Source: Spirochaetae bacterium HGW-Spirochaetae-2
Lineage (GTDB): Bacteria; Spirochaetota; Spirochaetia; Sphaerochaetales; Sphaerochaetaceae
Length of the DNA: 64,000 nucleotides
Assembly: GCA_002839355.1 (NCBI GenBank)
Contig: PGXW01000013.1
Location: forward strand, 1-64,000
Direction of reading: 5' to 3'
Positions 9,021 to 18,011 of this stretch are shown in pieces (within the stretch, counting starts at the first letter, position 1; each line of letters opens with the position of its first letter). A program made the translations under genes and the position numbers. The notes beneath the pieces were generated by a model. That model made no database searches. It saw nothing but the letters and a program-made list of their open reading frames with translations, and was not told the origin of the DNA.

Positions 9021-10505
9021 TCAGCGGAGTTTCCACGCAAGGTCTGAAAGGAAAAGTTGCTGCTTCATCGAAGCTACCGTGCTGTCCCTGTTGATATGGA
9101 CAAATTCGATAGCCATGATTTCGCACCAATCCTCCAGCATCTCGGCAGTCGCATCGTAGCTGAGTACCGCATGATGGGCTCCACCGGCAAGCATCCACAG
9201 ATGGCTTGCCATGTTCAAATCGGGTTCGGGGCGCCACATCACCCGAGCGACCGGCAGCTTCGGCATGCGGAAAATCGGTTTGACCACCTCGATATCGTTG
9301 ACAATGAGCCTCACCCGGCCACCCATGTCCACCAACGATACCAGCACGGCCTTCCCAGGATGGCCTTCAAAGACCAATCGTGCGGGAGGTTCCTTGCCTC
9401 CGATTCCCAAAGCATGGACTTCGATCCGTGCCTTATCTGCTGAAATCGAGGGGCAAATCTCCAACATGTGGGCACCGAGGGAGAGTTCGTTTCCCTTCTC
9501 CAGGTGATAGGTGTAGTCCTCCATGAAACTGGTGCCTCCTCCCATCCCCTCGGTCATTCGCTTGATCAGACTGGTCATTGCAGACACTTTCCAGTCCCCT
9601 TCTCCCCCGTAGCCATATCCTTCCTTCATGAGGTCCTGGCTTGCAAGTCCCGGAAGCTGACGCATCTGCTGAAGATCCTCGAATGTATTGGAGAAGGCCT
9701 GTGCCCCCTCACGCTCAAGGAATCTTCGCATGGCGACCTCTTCCCTGGCCTGGTAACGGACCGTTTCCACCTCTTTGGTGACCAGTTCGTACGTGTCGCG
9801 ATATGCTTGCATCTGCGTATCGACCTCTGCTTCGGTGACTGTCTCCAACTCCCTGACCAAGTCCCCGACACCCCACGTGTTGACTTGCCAACCAAGTTGC
9901 ATCTGTACCCCGACCTTATCTCCTTCCGTAACGGCCACGTTGCGCATATTGTCGCCGAATCGGATCACCTTGAGCTTCCGGCTCTCAACAGCTCCAATTG
10001 CAGAACGCATCCAGGATCCGAGCGACTGTCGAACCTGTGCATCTTCCCAGAATCCGGTGATGATCTTACGACCAATGCGCATCCGGGCGGCAATGAACGC
10101 ATGCTCGCGATCCCCATGGGCCGATTGGTTCAGGTTCATGAAGTCCATATCGATTTCAGTATCGGGGATTGTGCGGTTGAATTGTGTGTGGAGATGACAA
10201 TATGGTTTCTGCAGTAGATTCAAGCCATTGATCCACATCTTCGAAGGTGAGAACGTATGCATCCAGGTGATGATTCCTGCGCAGGTTTCAGCATAGTTCG
10301 CTTCCCTGACACAAAGTTCGATCTCCTGTGGAGTCTTCACAGTAGCTCGATACACTACCTTGGCCGGAAGAATCCCGGACGAGTTGAGCCCCTCCACCAT
10401 CTGTTCGGCGTGGGATGCCACCTGTGCCAATGTCTCCGGACCATAGAGAAATTGAGAACCGACCACGAACCAAAACTCATACGCACCGATCGGCTTCCTA
10501 TCCAT
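9021..10505 (-). CDS. araA: L-arabinose isomerase
   Basis: 494 residues, matching AraA length. It interconverts L-arabinose and L-ribulose with a divalent metal. The N-terminus (GAYEFWFVVGSQFLYG) and the conserved MHTFSPSKMWINGL, HTQFNR and MDFMNLNQSAHGDRE blocks identify the family. Metal-binding Glu/His candidates lie in GYGGEGDWK, HLEKGNELSLGAHMLE and LAGGAHHAVLSY. The start at 10505 follows AGGAG; a further in-frame ATG at 10523 lies upstream of that site. No araB, araD or arabinose importer is adjacent, so the gene stands alone under its own LacI-type operator. It converges on the deaminase gene. Confidence 0.96.
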   Translation of the reverse strand: MDRKPIGAYEFWFVVGSQFLYGPETLAQVASHAEQMVEGLNSSGILPAKVVYRATVKTPQEIELCVREANYAETCAGIITWMHTFSPSKMWINGLNLLQKPYCHLHTQFNRTIPDTEIDMDFMNLNQSAHGDREHAFIAARMRIGRKIITGFWEDAQVRQSLGSWMRSAIGAVESRKLKVIRFGDNMRNVAVTEGDKVGVQMQLGWQVNTWGVGDLVRELETVTEAEVDTQMQAYRDTYELVTKEVETVRYQAREEVAMRRFLEREGAQAFSNTFEDLQQMRQLPGLASQDLMKEGYGYGGEGDWKVSAMTSLIKRMTEGMGGGTSFMEDYTYHLEKGNELSLGAHMLEICPSISADKARIEVHALGIGGKEPPARLVFEGHPGKAVLVSLVDMGGRVRLIVNDIEVVKPIFRMPKLPVARVMWRPEPDLNMASHLWMLAGGAHHAVLSYDATAEMLEDWCEIMAIEFVHINRDSTVASMKQQLFLSDLAWKLR

Positions 10506-10520
10506 AGTTCTTCTCCTGCA

Positions 10521-10552
10521 CACAGGTTCAGCGGGTTGTTTTCAAACCTGTG
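10521..10552 (-). promoter_or_regulatory. Inverted repeat in the araA leader
   Basis: CACAGGTT and AACCTGTG form an 8-bp inverted repeat separated by 16 bases. It lies in the predicted araA leader, immediately before the ribosome-binding site. It could be an RNA hairpin or a second operator. Confidence 0.45.
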
Positions 10553-10567
10553 CGTTTACGTTAACGC
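10552..10567 (-). promoter_or_regulatory. LacI/GalR-type operator of araA
   Basis: GCGTTTACGTTAACGC is palindromic at 14 of 16 positions around a central CG, the hallmark of LacI-family sites. It begins just downstream of the predicted transcription start (about 10571), where a bound repressor would block transcription. No LacI-family gene is in the window. Confidence 0.65.
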
Positions 10568-10577
10568 TTATGTCTGT

Positions 10578-10607
10578 ATCTTAGGTATCGGTTTTCCTGT
10601 TTGTCAA
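10578..10607 (-). promoter_or_regulatory. Putative araA promoter
   Basis: Read on the minus strand: TTGACA (complement of 10602-10607), an 18-bp spacer and TAAGAT (complement of 10578-10583). Confidence 0.65.
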
Positions 10608-10926
10608 GGTATAAAATACTGTCAGGAAATAGAAATATTGAATAATGCTAGGTAATACGCTGGTATTGATCAGTATCCAGTGAGCCTAGTAAGTTTTAAT
10701 TCATTAAAATATATAAGAATAACGGGCTTGTTCAAGGGAATTCGATACTGAAACAATTCCAAAATCAACCGACAGTAGTTTTAGGAAAAATCAACGAACT
10801 ATTTGAAGGTAACGTACACACAAGAATTGTAAGATTCTCCCATTCGTAAGAGAGAGGCAGCGGGATGGATATGTTGAGTGTCTCGGAGGATTGGGAATGG
10901 GAAATTGCTGCCACTGACCACTGAAT
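10608..10926. other. AT-rich intergenic region without a convincing gene
   Basis: I see no protein with family features here. The only small frame preceded by a purine-rich stretch (ATG at 10865, about 19 codons) is too short to support. The region separates araA from the tRNA-Ala terminator. Confidence 0.5.
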
Positions 10927-10960
10927 ATAAAAATATCTCTCGGTATTACCAAGAGATATT
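10927..10960 (-). terminator. Intrinsic terminator downstream of tRNA-Ala(CGC)
   Basis: AATATCTCT and AGAGATATT pair as a 9-bp stem, followed on the minus strand by TTTATATT. It sits 2 bp beyond the tRNA 3' end. Confidence 0.7.
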
Positions 10961-10962
10961 AT

Positions 10963-11036
10963 TGGAGGTAAGGGGATTCGAACCCCTGGCCTATTGATTG
11001 CGAACCAATCGCTCTAGCCAACTGAGCTATACCCCC
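10963..11036 (-). tRNA. tRNA-Ala, anticodon CGC
   Basis: On the minus strand this 74-base sequence folds as a complete cloverleaf. The acceptor GGGGGTA pairs with TACCTCC and includes the G3:U70 wobble that marks alanine tRNAs. The D stem is GCTC/GAGC, the anticodon stem ATTGG/TCAAT with loop TTCGCAA, and the T arm AGGGG-TTCGAAT-CCCCT, with discriminator A. CCA is not encoded. The anticodon CGC reads GCG codons. The 165 bp up to the MerR gene hold its promoter region and nothing else I recognise. Confidence 0.95.
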
Positions 11037-11201
11037 CCCAGTTGTAGTAGTCTGCAACATCCATACAGCTCGGTTCTGAGTTGTTCGTATCGCAGCGTGA
11101 TAGACAAAATTATCTCACCGGATAATCTTAGTCAAGGGGTGTGGTCCTTTCAGACTATATCGGATGCGATGAATTCTGAAAATCTACATTGGTTAGCCGC
11201 T

Positions 11202-11966
11202 TCATCCTAGAATCGGTATCTGAACTTCGGTAATATACTTGTTACTGTCCCGTTCAACGAATTGGTCGATTATGTTCATATCCAACGGTACGGAGCCCAA
11301 TACCAATTCCCCAGCGTTGGTGCGCATCCGTTCGAAAGTCTCGTGCATCAAATGGTATGGACCTGTATGATACGCACAGAAATAGTCTCCTGCAGGAATC
11401 GTCTCAAACCGGATAGATCTGGTTCGCCCATCACGAAGCTCTTGTTCCGACCAGTCATGGAGGTAGGAGCCGAATATTTTCTCTTCCCCACAATAGAAGA
11501 CCAGTGTTGGATAGAAATAGAATTCCTCCGATGCATACAGGGTTTCTTCACTGCCAATGGGAATATAATAACGTTCTGGGAATGTCTTGACGCCCATAAA
11601 TCCAATCTCCAGGGACGCCAATGATTGTTCCACGAAACTGAGTTTCCGCTGGATTACCGAATCGATCTTGATTAAGTGTTCCCACTGTTTGCGCAATTGT
11701 TCGGATTGTTCCCTCAGAACTTGCATCGAAGTACCGATATCCCGCGCGTGCACACAATCCCGTATCTGATCGAGAGAACAGCCAAGTTGCCGTAAGTACC
11801 GTATTTTGGCAAACTGGTATACTTGATCGAATCTATACGATCGATACCCTGTGGTCGAATCCCGGAACGCCGGGACCATCAAATCGATCGAATCGTAATA
11901 CCGCAGTGTTTGAACATCGATCTTGAACAATTTGCTGAATTCGCCAATCGAGAAGACATCTTTCAT
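11202..11966 (-). CDS. MerR family regulator with C-terminal effector-binding (GyrI-like) domain
   Basis: 254 residues. The N-terminal MerR helix-turn-helix (FSIGEFSKLFKIDVQTLRYY) is at about residues 5-25, with a coiled dimerisation helix near 75-115. A C-terminal domain of about 140 residues resembles the GyrI-like small-molecule sensor of BmrR-type regulators. It lies 52 bp downstream of a BMP-type importer operon on the same strand. That operon's far-upstream promoter has the 19-bp spacer MerR proteins act on, so it is the likely target. There is no ribosome-binding site, and its own promoter would start transcription within a base or so of the ATG. Confidence 0.9.
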   Translation of the reverse strand: MKDVFSIGEFSKLFKIDVQTLRYYDSIDLMVPAFRDSTTGYRSYRFDQVYQFAKIRYLRQLGCSLDQIRDCVHARDIGTSMQVLREQSEQLRKQWEHLIKIDSVIQRKLSFVEQSLASLEIGFMGVKTFPERYYIPIGSEETLYASEEFYFYPTLVFYCGEEKIFGSYLHDWSEQELRDGRTRSIRFETIPAGDYFCAYHTGPYHLMHETFERMRTNAGELVLGSVPLDMNIIDQFVERDSNKYITEVQIPILG

Positions 11967-11973
11967 GGGGCAG

Positions 11974-12003
11974 AGGATAGTAGCCGCTGAATAGGTTTGT
12001 CAA
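11974..12003 (-). promoter_or_regulatory. Promoter of the MerR gene (leaderless mRNA)
   Basis: On the minus strand: TTGACA (complement of 11998-12003), an 18-bp spacer and TATCCT (complement of 11974-11979). Initiation about 7 bp downstream falls at 11967, next to the start codon at 11966. Confidence 0.6.
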
Positions 12004-12018
12004 CTCCACACTGCCTGC

Positions 12019-12951
12019 CTATCGCTTGTCACGGTCATATGGAATTCCGAGGGCGGCAGGGTCGTGGGCGGATCCGATGGTCAGCAATAGCGCCGCTATT
12101 GTCATGAGGTACGGGAACATTGCGAACAATTGGGAAGGAATTCCTGTTCCTGCAGTTTGCAAACGTATCTGCAACGCCTCCGCTCCTCCAATTACCAGGG
12201 CTGCACCCAATATGCCAAAAGGTGTCCTTTTTCCCAAGATGACAGCAACCAATGCGATGTATCCCTTTCCTGCAGTAATGTTCTCTTGGAAAAAACCGAG
12301 TTTGACAGTTGTCAGATACGCACCACCGAGACCTCCGAGTATGCCATTGAACAACGCGGCGATATAACGGATCGTGTGTACCTGCAAACCAGCCGTATCG
12401 GCTGCTATAGGGTGTTCCCCAACTGCGTGCAAAGCAACTCCAAAATCGGTTTTATAAAAACATATGTGGGCGAGCACCATACATCCCAACGTCAGGTAGA
12501 CAAATAGATTCTGGGAGAACAGCACCTGACCGATAAACGGAATACTCGAAAGTAGAGGAATCGGCAAGTCCCCCAACACCTTTGTCGAGGGTAGGGTCGT
12601 AGTCTGGCCAAAGCTCATGAGAAACAGGAAACTGGTGAGTCCCAATGCCAAAAAGTTCTGGGCCAACCCCACGATCGTCTGGTTTGCCTTGAATCGGATA
12701 GAAAGGAGTGCATGAAGCATGCTCATCGACAGGCCTCCCAACATTCCGGCTAAGATTCCCAAGAAAAAGCTGCCAGTGGAAAAAACCACCATGAAGCTGA
12801 AGAATGCGCCGCATAACATGATTGCTTCCACTCCGATATTCAGCAGACCGCTCTTTTCCGAGATACTCTCCCCCAAACCAGCCAAAGCCAACGGGATGGC
12901 CATACGTATCGAGGCAGCGAAAAACGTGGTGACAACAACAATCGGTTCCAT
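12019..12951 (-). CDS. ABC transporter permease, BMP/nucleoside type (second permease)
   Basis: 310 residues with about 8-10 membrane segments, of the branched-chain/RbsC-like permease family (PF02653). The conserved core reads LLNIGVEAIMLCGAF and later GKGYIALVAVILGKRTPFG. It corresponds to YufQ/NupQ of nucleoside importers. It starts 3 bp after the first permease gene ends and is the last transport gene of the operon. The N-terminal ASIRMAIPLALAGLGESISEKSGLLNIG block is typical of this subfamily. Confidence 0.92.
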   Translation of the reverse strand: MEPIVVVTTFFAASIRMAIPLALAGLGESISEKSGLLNIGVEAIMLCGAFFSFMVVFSTGSFFLGILAGMLGGLSMSMLHALLSIRFKANQTIVGLAQNFLALGLTSFLFLMSFGQTTTLPSTKVLGDLPIPLLSSIPFIGQVLFSQNLFVYLTLGCMVLAHICFYKTDFGVALHAVGEHPIAADTAGLQVHTIRYIAALFNGILGGLGGAYLTTVKLGFFQENITAGKGYIALVAVILGKRTPFGILGAALVIGGAEALQIRLQTAGTGIPSQLFAMFPYLMTIAALLLTIGSAHDPAALGIPYDRDKR

Positions 12952-12954
12952 CGA

Positions 12955-13983
12955 TCACACTCCTTCCAATATCGCAATGCTCTGGCGTGAGTCCCGAATC
13001 ACCAGGAATAGGATCAAGGCACCCATGACAATGGAGGCAATGGAAGTGGGAACCCCTGCCGTACGTTGCATTGCCATGGACCCGATTTGCAGGGCGGCAA
13101 TCCCGATCGAAGCGAACACGATACCGAACGGATGGTTCTTTCCCAGCAATGCGACAATAATGGCGACATAGCCAAATCCAGGACTGATTCCCTCGATGAG
13201 CCGATGGTGCAAACCCGCAATCTCACTGACTCCGGCAAGCCCGGCGAGACCTCCTCCAGCAATAGCCGAGAGTATTGTGGCACGATTGACCTGTATACCG
13301 CTACAATGACATGCCCTTCCGTTGAGCCCGACTGCCCGCATCTCGAATCCCAGTCTGGAACGGAAAACCAATAGATGGACCGCGATTACCATCAACAATG
13401 CCATGACGAGGCCCGCATGGATGCGCGTCGGAGGCAACAACTGCATGAAGTTGGCCGATTCCGGTAAAATTGGTGACATCGGGTATGGATAGGCGGGATC
13501 CTTCAGACCGGTTCGTACAAGAATTCCAACCAAATTTATGGCAACATAATTGAGCATGATGGTCATGATGACTTCAGAAATGGAAAATCGTGCCTTCAAG
13601 AAACCTGGAACCAATGCCCAGGCCCCTCCTGCGGCAAATCCGACCAGAATTACAAGCGGTATCATGACAATGGGAGGCAAACCGGGAAAAACCAGTGCAG
13701 TTGCAGTGATAGCGATAGCGCCCATGTAGAGTTGTCCTTCCGCTCCAAGATTGGTGAATCCTGTCTTGAAACCGATAGACACTCCCAATGCCGCCAGCAT
13801 CAGTGGTGTCGCGCGCACCAATACTTCACTCATCGCATAGGATGAGCCGAAAATTCCCCGGAGGAAGCTTGAGACAGCCACCATGAGATTGCTACCGACC
13901 AATGCGATCAGTCCGAAGGCAACCAGAAGAGTCGCACCGATTACTATCAACAACGAAACCCATTCATCATCTCGCCGTTTCAT
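12955..13983 (-). CDS. ABC transporter permease, BMP/nucleoside type (first permease)
   Basis: 342 residues, all hydrophobic helices, corresponding to YufP/NupP. Characteristic segments are VRATPLMLAALGVSIGFKTG, FTNLGAEGQLYMGAIA, EVIMTIMLNYVAINLVG and PGFGYVAIIVALLGKNHPFG. Its start overlaps the stop of the ATPase gene by 4 bases (13980-13983), indicating translational coupling. With the second permease it forms the heterodimeric membrane channel. Confidence 0.93.
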   Translation of the reverse strand: MKRRDDEWVSLLIVIGATLLVAFGLIALVGSNLMVAVSSFLRGIFGSSYAMSEVLVRATPLMLAALGVSIGFKTGFTNLGAEGQLYMGAIAITATALVFPGLPPIVMIPLVILVGFAAGGAWALVPGFLKARFSISEVIMTIMLNYVAINLVGILVRTGLKDPAYPYPMSPILPESANFMQLLPPTRIHAGLVMALLMVIAVHLLVFRSRLGFEMRAVGLNGRACHCSGIQVNRATILSAIAGGGLAGLAGVSEIAGLHHRLIEGISPGFGYVAIIVALLGKNHPFGIVFASIGIAALQIGSMAMQRTAGVPTSIASIVMGALILFLVIRDSRQSIAILEGV

Positions 13984-15497
13984 CGTGCTGCCCCTTCTGT
14001 TCTTACCCCGGCCATGAGTAGACCGATTCGGGTGATATCGACCGCTTTGTTTTCAATCGTATCCATAATTGACCCTTCATGTATAACGGCGATCCTATCA
14101 CTTAAGAGCAATATCTCCTCCAAATTCGTACTTACCAGAAGTGTGGCACACCCTGCCGACCTCATGGCCAACAGTTGGTTGTGGACAAATTCCGTTGCCC
14201 CAATGTCGAGTCCCCGGGTAGGTTGGAATGCGATGATGATCTTCGGAGAGCCGATAAACTCCCTGGCAAGCACCAACTTCTGTTGGTTCCCTCCCGATAG
14301 GAATCGCATCGGCTCCTGCAATCCGTGGGATTTGATGGAAAATTCCTTGACAATGCGTGTTGCCTGTTCCAGCATGCACTGTTTATTGACCATATGCCCT
14401 TGTGTGGCGGCGGTAGATCGGGCAGGACGAAGCATCAGGTTCTCTGCGATACCCATATCCAGTACCAGTGAATCACGATGCCTGTCATCGGAAATGTAAC
14501 CGATTCCTACCAATCGTCGTTCGGCTGTGGAAGCATTGGAGATATCTTGTTGGCAACAGACCATCTTTCCTTTCTCGTGGTCCCGTAATCCCATCAGCGT
14601 TTCAAGCAATTCCTTCTGTCCGTTTCCATCGACTCCCGCAATTCCGAGTATTTCCGATTGCCTCAGCGAAAGATTCACGCTACCAACTTTCCCACCGTTT
14701 CTTTTAAACCCGAAATCCACCAGCTCAAGTACCGGTGCGTCCATGTGATGGTTTTGCCGTTCCCGGGCAACAGGCACCAGCTCTCTTCCGATCATCATCG
14801 TGGACAGCTGTTTCGCATCGATTCCCTTTGTTTCTACAGTGGATATCGAACAGCCGTCGCGCAATACTGTCACCCGGTCGCAATGGTCCAACACCTCTTG
14901 GATATGGTGTGTGATCACAATGATCGAACATCCTTCAGCCTTCAATTGTTTGAACATCGCAAATAGATGATCCGATTCTTGTGGGGTGAGCACAGCCGTC
15001 GGTTCGTCCAGAATGAGGATCTTCGCTTTCCGGTAGAGGAGTTTGAGGATCTCCACACGTTGCATTTCTCCTACGGACAAATTTTTTACCAGTGCACGCG
15101 AATGTGTCTTCAATCCATAGGAATCACTCAACCTGTCGATGTGTTCGCATCGAGCGCGTTCACGGGAGAAGGGATATCCCGAATCGCGCAATCCCAAGGT
15201 GATGTTTTGTTGCACGGTGAGTGTTGGTACCAAAGTGAAATGTTGGTGAACCATGCCGATTTGCCGGGCTATCGCGTCCTTTGGACTTTTGAAAACGATC
15301 TCATGTCCATCGATCGTGATACTCCCGGCATCCTTTTGATACATTCCGTAGAGAATGTTCATGAGCGTAGTCTTGCCTGCACCGTTCTCTCCAAGAAGGG
15401 CATGGATCTCACCTTCACGGACTTCTAGGCAAACATCACGGTTGGCATAGGTGCCAAAGAAAGATTTGCATATGTCCTTCATTTCCAGTACCGGCAT
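13980..15497 (-). CDS. ABC transporter ATP-binding protein, BMP/nucleoside type (tandem ATPase)
   Basis: 505 residues with two fused ATPase domains, as in NupO/RbsA. Domain 1 has Walker A GENGAGKT at residues 36-43, signature LSVGEMQRVE and Walker B ILILDEPTAVLTPQE. Domain 2 has a degenerate Walker A (AGVDGNGQKE), signature LSGGNQQKL and QPTRGLDIG, so only one site is expected to be fully active. GGAGG lies 6 bases upstream of the ATG. A strong hairpin separates it from the binding-protein gene. Confidence 0.95.
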   Translation of the reverse strand: MPVLEMKDICKSFFGTYANRDVCLEVREGEIHALLGENGAGKTTLMNILYGMYQKDAGSITIDGHEIVFKSPKDAIARQIGMVHQHFTLVPTLTVQQNITLGLRDSGYPFSRERARCEHIDRLSDSYGLKTHSRALVKNLSVGEMQRVEILKLLYRKAKILILDEPTAVLTPQESDHLFAMFKQLKAEGCSIIVITHHIQEVLDHCDRVTVLRDGCSISTVETKGIDAKQLSTMMIGRELVPVARERQNHHMDAPVLELVDFGFKRNGGKVGSVNLSLRQSEILGIAGVDGNGQKELLETLMGLRDHEKGKMVCCQQDISNASTAERRLVGIGYISDDRHRDSLVLDMGIAENLMLRPARSTAATQGHMVNKQCMLEQATRIVKEFSIKSHGLQEPMRFLSGGNQQKLVLAREFIGSPKIIIAFQPTRGLDIGATEFVHNQLLAMRSAGCATLLVSTNLEEILLLSDRIAVIHEGSIMDTIENKAVDITRIGLLMAGVRTEGAAR

Positions 15498-15519
15498 TTG
15501 TTCCCTCCCGCTTGCAGTT

Positions 15520-15546
15520 GGGGAGGCGGCAAACTGCCGCTTCCCC
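15520..15546 (-). promoter_or_regulatory. Intercistronic stem-loop between binding protein and ATPase genes
   Basis: GGGGAGGCGGCA and TGCCGCTTCCCC (plus strand) flank a 3-base loop. In the minus-strand transcript 11 of 12 pairs form. There is no U-run, so it is more likely an mRNA-protecting or processing hairpin than a full terminator. It would let the upstream binding-protein message accumulate. Confidence 0.65.
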
Positions 15547-15554
15547 GTAGTCGT

Positions 15555-16553
15555 TCAATTCCGGGTTGGTGTTTCGATCATCGGTATTTTGAGACTCCCG
15601 TTGAGAATCGATTTTCTGGTATCTGCAATCAACGTCTTCACAGAATCCGGTATGATCCCATCGAAAGAATTGTATGGAGCGATATCCACAACTCCATCCT
15701 GCATGCCAAGATAGAATACACCACCTTCGTATGTTCCATTCTGAACCTTTTCAACAGCATTCAAAACCAACATGGGAACGCTGTATATGGTCGAACACAT
15801 CACCGTTGTGGGAGCAATCGCATTCTGGTCGTATGAGTCTCCAGTTGCCAGGAGCCCCCGTTCTTCGGCTGCCTTGATGACACCGGTTCCAGCTTGGTTC
15901 GCCACGTGGGAAAGGACATCGGCACCACGGTCGGCCATTGCGATCGCTGCTTCCTTGCCAAGGGCGACATCGGTAAAACTACTGATATATGCCTCTAAAA
16001 CCTCTATCGAGGGATTCACGGACTTGGCTCCCAATTTATAGGCTTCCACTACCTTCACGATTGATGGTTGTTCGAAACCTCCGACCATACCGATTTTGCC
16101 TGACTTCGACATGGATGCGCTGAGCATTCCCATCAAGTAGGCAGCTTCCTCGCATGCCATAACATACGATGCGGCATTCTTGGAGTAGACATTGGATTCA
16201 ATCGCCATAAACTTGGTATTCGGAAATCGGTTTGATACGCGGACCGCCGGTTCTCCGAATTGGAAGCCATGACCTATCACCAGATCATATCCCTGGGAGG
16301 CGTAGTCAGTGTAGGCAGCTTCGCCATCGGCGATTCCGACATGTTCCGAGTAGGCGGTTTGAAGGCCATACTTCTCTTCGGCAGCCTTCAGTCCGGCGAA
16401 TGCGACGGCATTCCACCCCTGGTCATTGGCAGGTCCACTGAGCAGCAAAGCCACTCTCATCGAATCGGAAGCTTTGGTTTCCGAGGCTCCTCCTGCGAAC
16501 AGGCAAGCAACGCCCACCAATGTTACGAACAGAACGATTGCGATTCTCTTCAT
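15555..16553 (-). CDS. BMP family substrate-binding protein (basic membrane protein / nucleoside-binding)
   Basis: 332 residues. An N-terminal signal (KRIAIVLFVTLVGVACLFAGGASE) contains a Cys at about residue 17 that could be a loose spirochaetal lipobox; otherwise signal peptidase I would cut after FA. The mature part has the PnrA/BMP fold landmarks: SGPANDQGWNAVAFAGLK, YDLVIGHGFQFG and GMVGGFEQPSIVKVVEAYKLG. Family members bind purine nucleosides or related compounds. GGAGGAG lies 7 bases upstream of the ATG. The gene comes second, after an amidohydrolase, which suggests a purine-like or triazine-like ligand. Confidence 0.93.
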   Translation of the reverse strand: MKRIAIVLFVTLVGVACLFAGGASETKASDSMRVALLLSGPANDQGWNAVAFAGLKAAEEKYGLQTAYSEHVGIADGEAAYTDYASQGYDLVIGHGFQFGEPAVRVSNRFPNTKFMAIESNVYSKNAASYVMACEEAAYLMGMLSASMSKSGKIGMVGGFEQPSIVKVVEAYKLGAKSVNPSIEVLEAYISSFTDVALGKEAAIAMADRGADVLSHVANQAGTGVIKAAEERGLLATGDSYDQNAIAPTTVMCSTIYSVPMLVLNAVEKVQNGTYEGGVFYLGMQDGVVDIAPYNSFDGIIPDSVKTLIADTRKSILNGSLKIPMIETPTRN

Positions 16554-16589
16554 ATGTTATCTCCTCCTCACGGGATTGTTCCCGGTGAT

Positions 16590-17996
16590 TTATACAATTG
16601 ACCCCATGGGGAAATGCGGGGCCATGCGTTCCGTGCATATGCGGTTCCCCTCTTTGGCCAACAGGTGTTCATCGACATGGGGAAACTGCCCGTGTGACCA
16701 GACGACTTTTCCCGCGATCATGGTAAGGTCGACCGGTCCGCTGACTCCGACTCTAGCCAATAGGTTGCGGGGATCATGGAGTGTTCCGCAAAGTTCCAGT
16801 TTTTCGACGTCGATAAGGAACAGGTCGGCGGCTTTCCCCAATTCCAAGGATCCGAGTTCTTCCCTTCCCAGGGTCCGGGCACCTCCCATGGTTGCAATCT
16901 TCAGCAACTCGTATGGTGAAGGTGCTCCGTTGCGACTCTTGCTGTGGAAGGCTTGCATCACATATGCCATGCGCAATGAATCGAGGAGATTGGAGCTGTC
17001 ATTGGTTGCAGAACCATCACAACCAAGACTTAATCCGACTCCTTTCCTCAGCATCGACGGAATATCCAAGATGGGAAATCCTCCCAAAGTTGCGGGCGCC
17101 GGGCAATGGGAGATACCGCTTCCGTGTGCAGCCAGGGAAGCGTGTTCCTCGGGAGCAAGTTCCCAGCCATGGGCGAACCATACGTCCGGTCCGACAAAAC
17201 CGATGTCTTCACACCAATGCAGGGTGCGTTTCCCGTAGCGATCCACCATGATCGGATTTTCCCCTTCACCGAGATGGGTATGGAGATGCACGTGTTTTTC
17301 CCGAGCGAAAGCCACCGATTCGATGAACGTATGGTCATAGCTGTTGATCGGTTGGCATGGTGCGACCACGATGCGCGTCATACCAAATGGCTTTGGGTCG
17401 TGATAGGTAGATATCAGCCGATCGCAATCTGTCAGGAATCCATCCGTTGTCTCCAGCATCTCATCTGGAATCGTACTTCCCTTGCTCCGGGGAAGGGTAT
17501 TGCAACCTCTTCCCGCGTGGTAACGTAAACCCAATAGGTTTGCTGCTTCCATTTGTCGATCGACTGGTTGGACTCCAGTTTTCCGTGTATAGCAATACTG
17601 GTGGTCGAAGGCACAGGTGCAGCCATGCTTTATCAAGTCGGCCATTGCTGTCAGGGACGAGTAGTAGATGACATCGGAGTCGATTTCCTTGAAGATCCTA
17701 TATATATTGTCCAGCCATTCCACCACAAGCATGTTCGGGTAATCCACAGTCATGAGGTTTCGCACGAATGTTTGGAAAAAATGATGGTGGGTATTGATAA
17801 GTCCCGGATAGACGAATGCATGGCTTCCATCGATGACTTCACATCCGTCGGATACGAGGTTCCGACCCATGTCGGTAATTTTTCCATCTTCAATCTTGAT
17901 ATCCGTGTCGTGCAGGATGCGGTCGGTCGCATCGCAAGTCACAATTGCCTTTGCATTGCGGATAAGCACAAGGTTTTCCAAAACAGCCTCCATCAC
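16590..17996 (-). CDS. Amidohydrolase, 8-oxoguanine deaminase / AtzB-TrzN-like family
   Basis: About 468 residues. The metal motif is H70-x-H72 within INTHHHFFQTFVRN; later metal and catalytic segments are HVHLHTHLGEGE, AHGWEL and SLGCDGSATNDSSN. This pattern is shared by 8-oxoguanine deaminases and hydroxyatrazine-type aminohydrolases. Here it is the first gene of a BMP importer operon, so deamination of an imported purine or oxidised purine is the likely role. The first codon is a GTG (17996) followed by ATG (17993), with no ribosome-binding site. The predicted transcript starts about 10 bases upstream. Confidence 0.88.
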   Translation of the reverse strand: MMEAVLENLVLIRNAKAIVTCDATDRILHDTDIKIEDGKITDMGRNLVSDGCEVIDGSHAFVYPGLINTHHHFFQTFVRNLMTVDYPNMLVVEWLDNIYRIFKEIDSDVIYYSSLTAMADLIKHGCTCAFDHQYCYTRKTGVQPVDRQMEAANLLGLRYHAGRGCNTLPRSKGSTIPDEMLETTDGFLTDCDRLISTYHDPKPFGMTRIVVAPCQPINSYDHTFIESVAFAREKHVHLHTHLGEGENPIMVDRYGKRTLHWCEDIGFVGPDVWFAHGWELAPEEHASLAAHGSGISHCPAPATLGGFPILDIPSMLRKGVGLSLGCDGSATNDSSNLLDSLRMAYVMQAFHSKSRNGAPSPYELLKIATMGGARTLGREELGSLELGKAADLFLIDVEKLELCGTLHDPRNLLARVGVSGPVDLTMIAGKVVWSHGQFPHVDEHLLAKEGNRICTERMAPHFPMGSIV

Positions 17997-18011
17997 AGGG
18001 GTGATGGAGAC

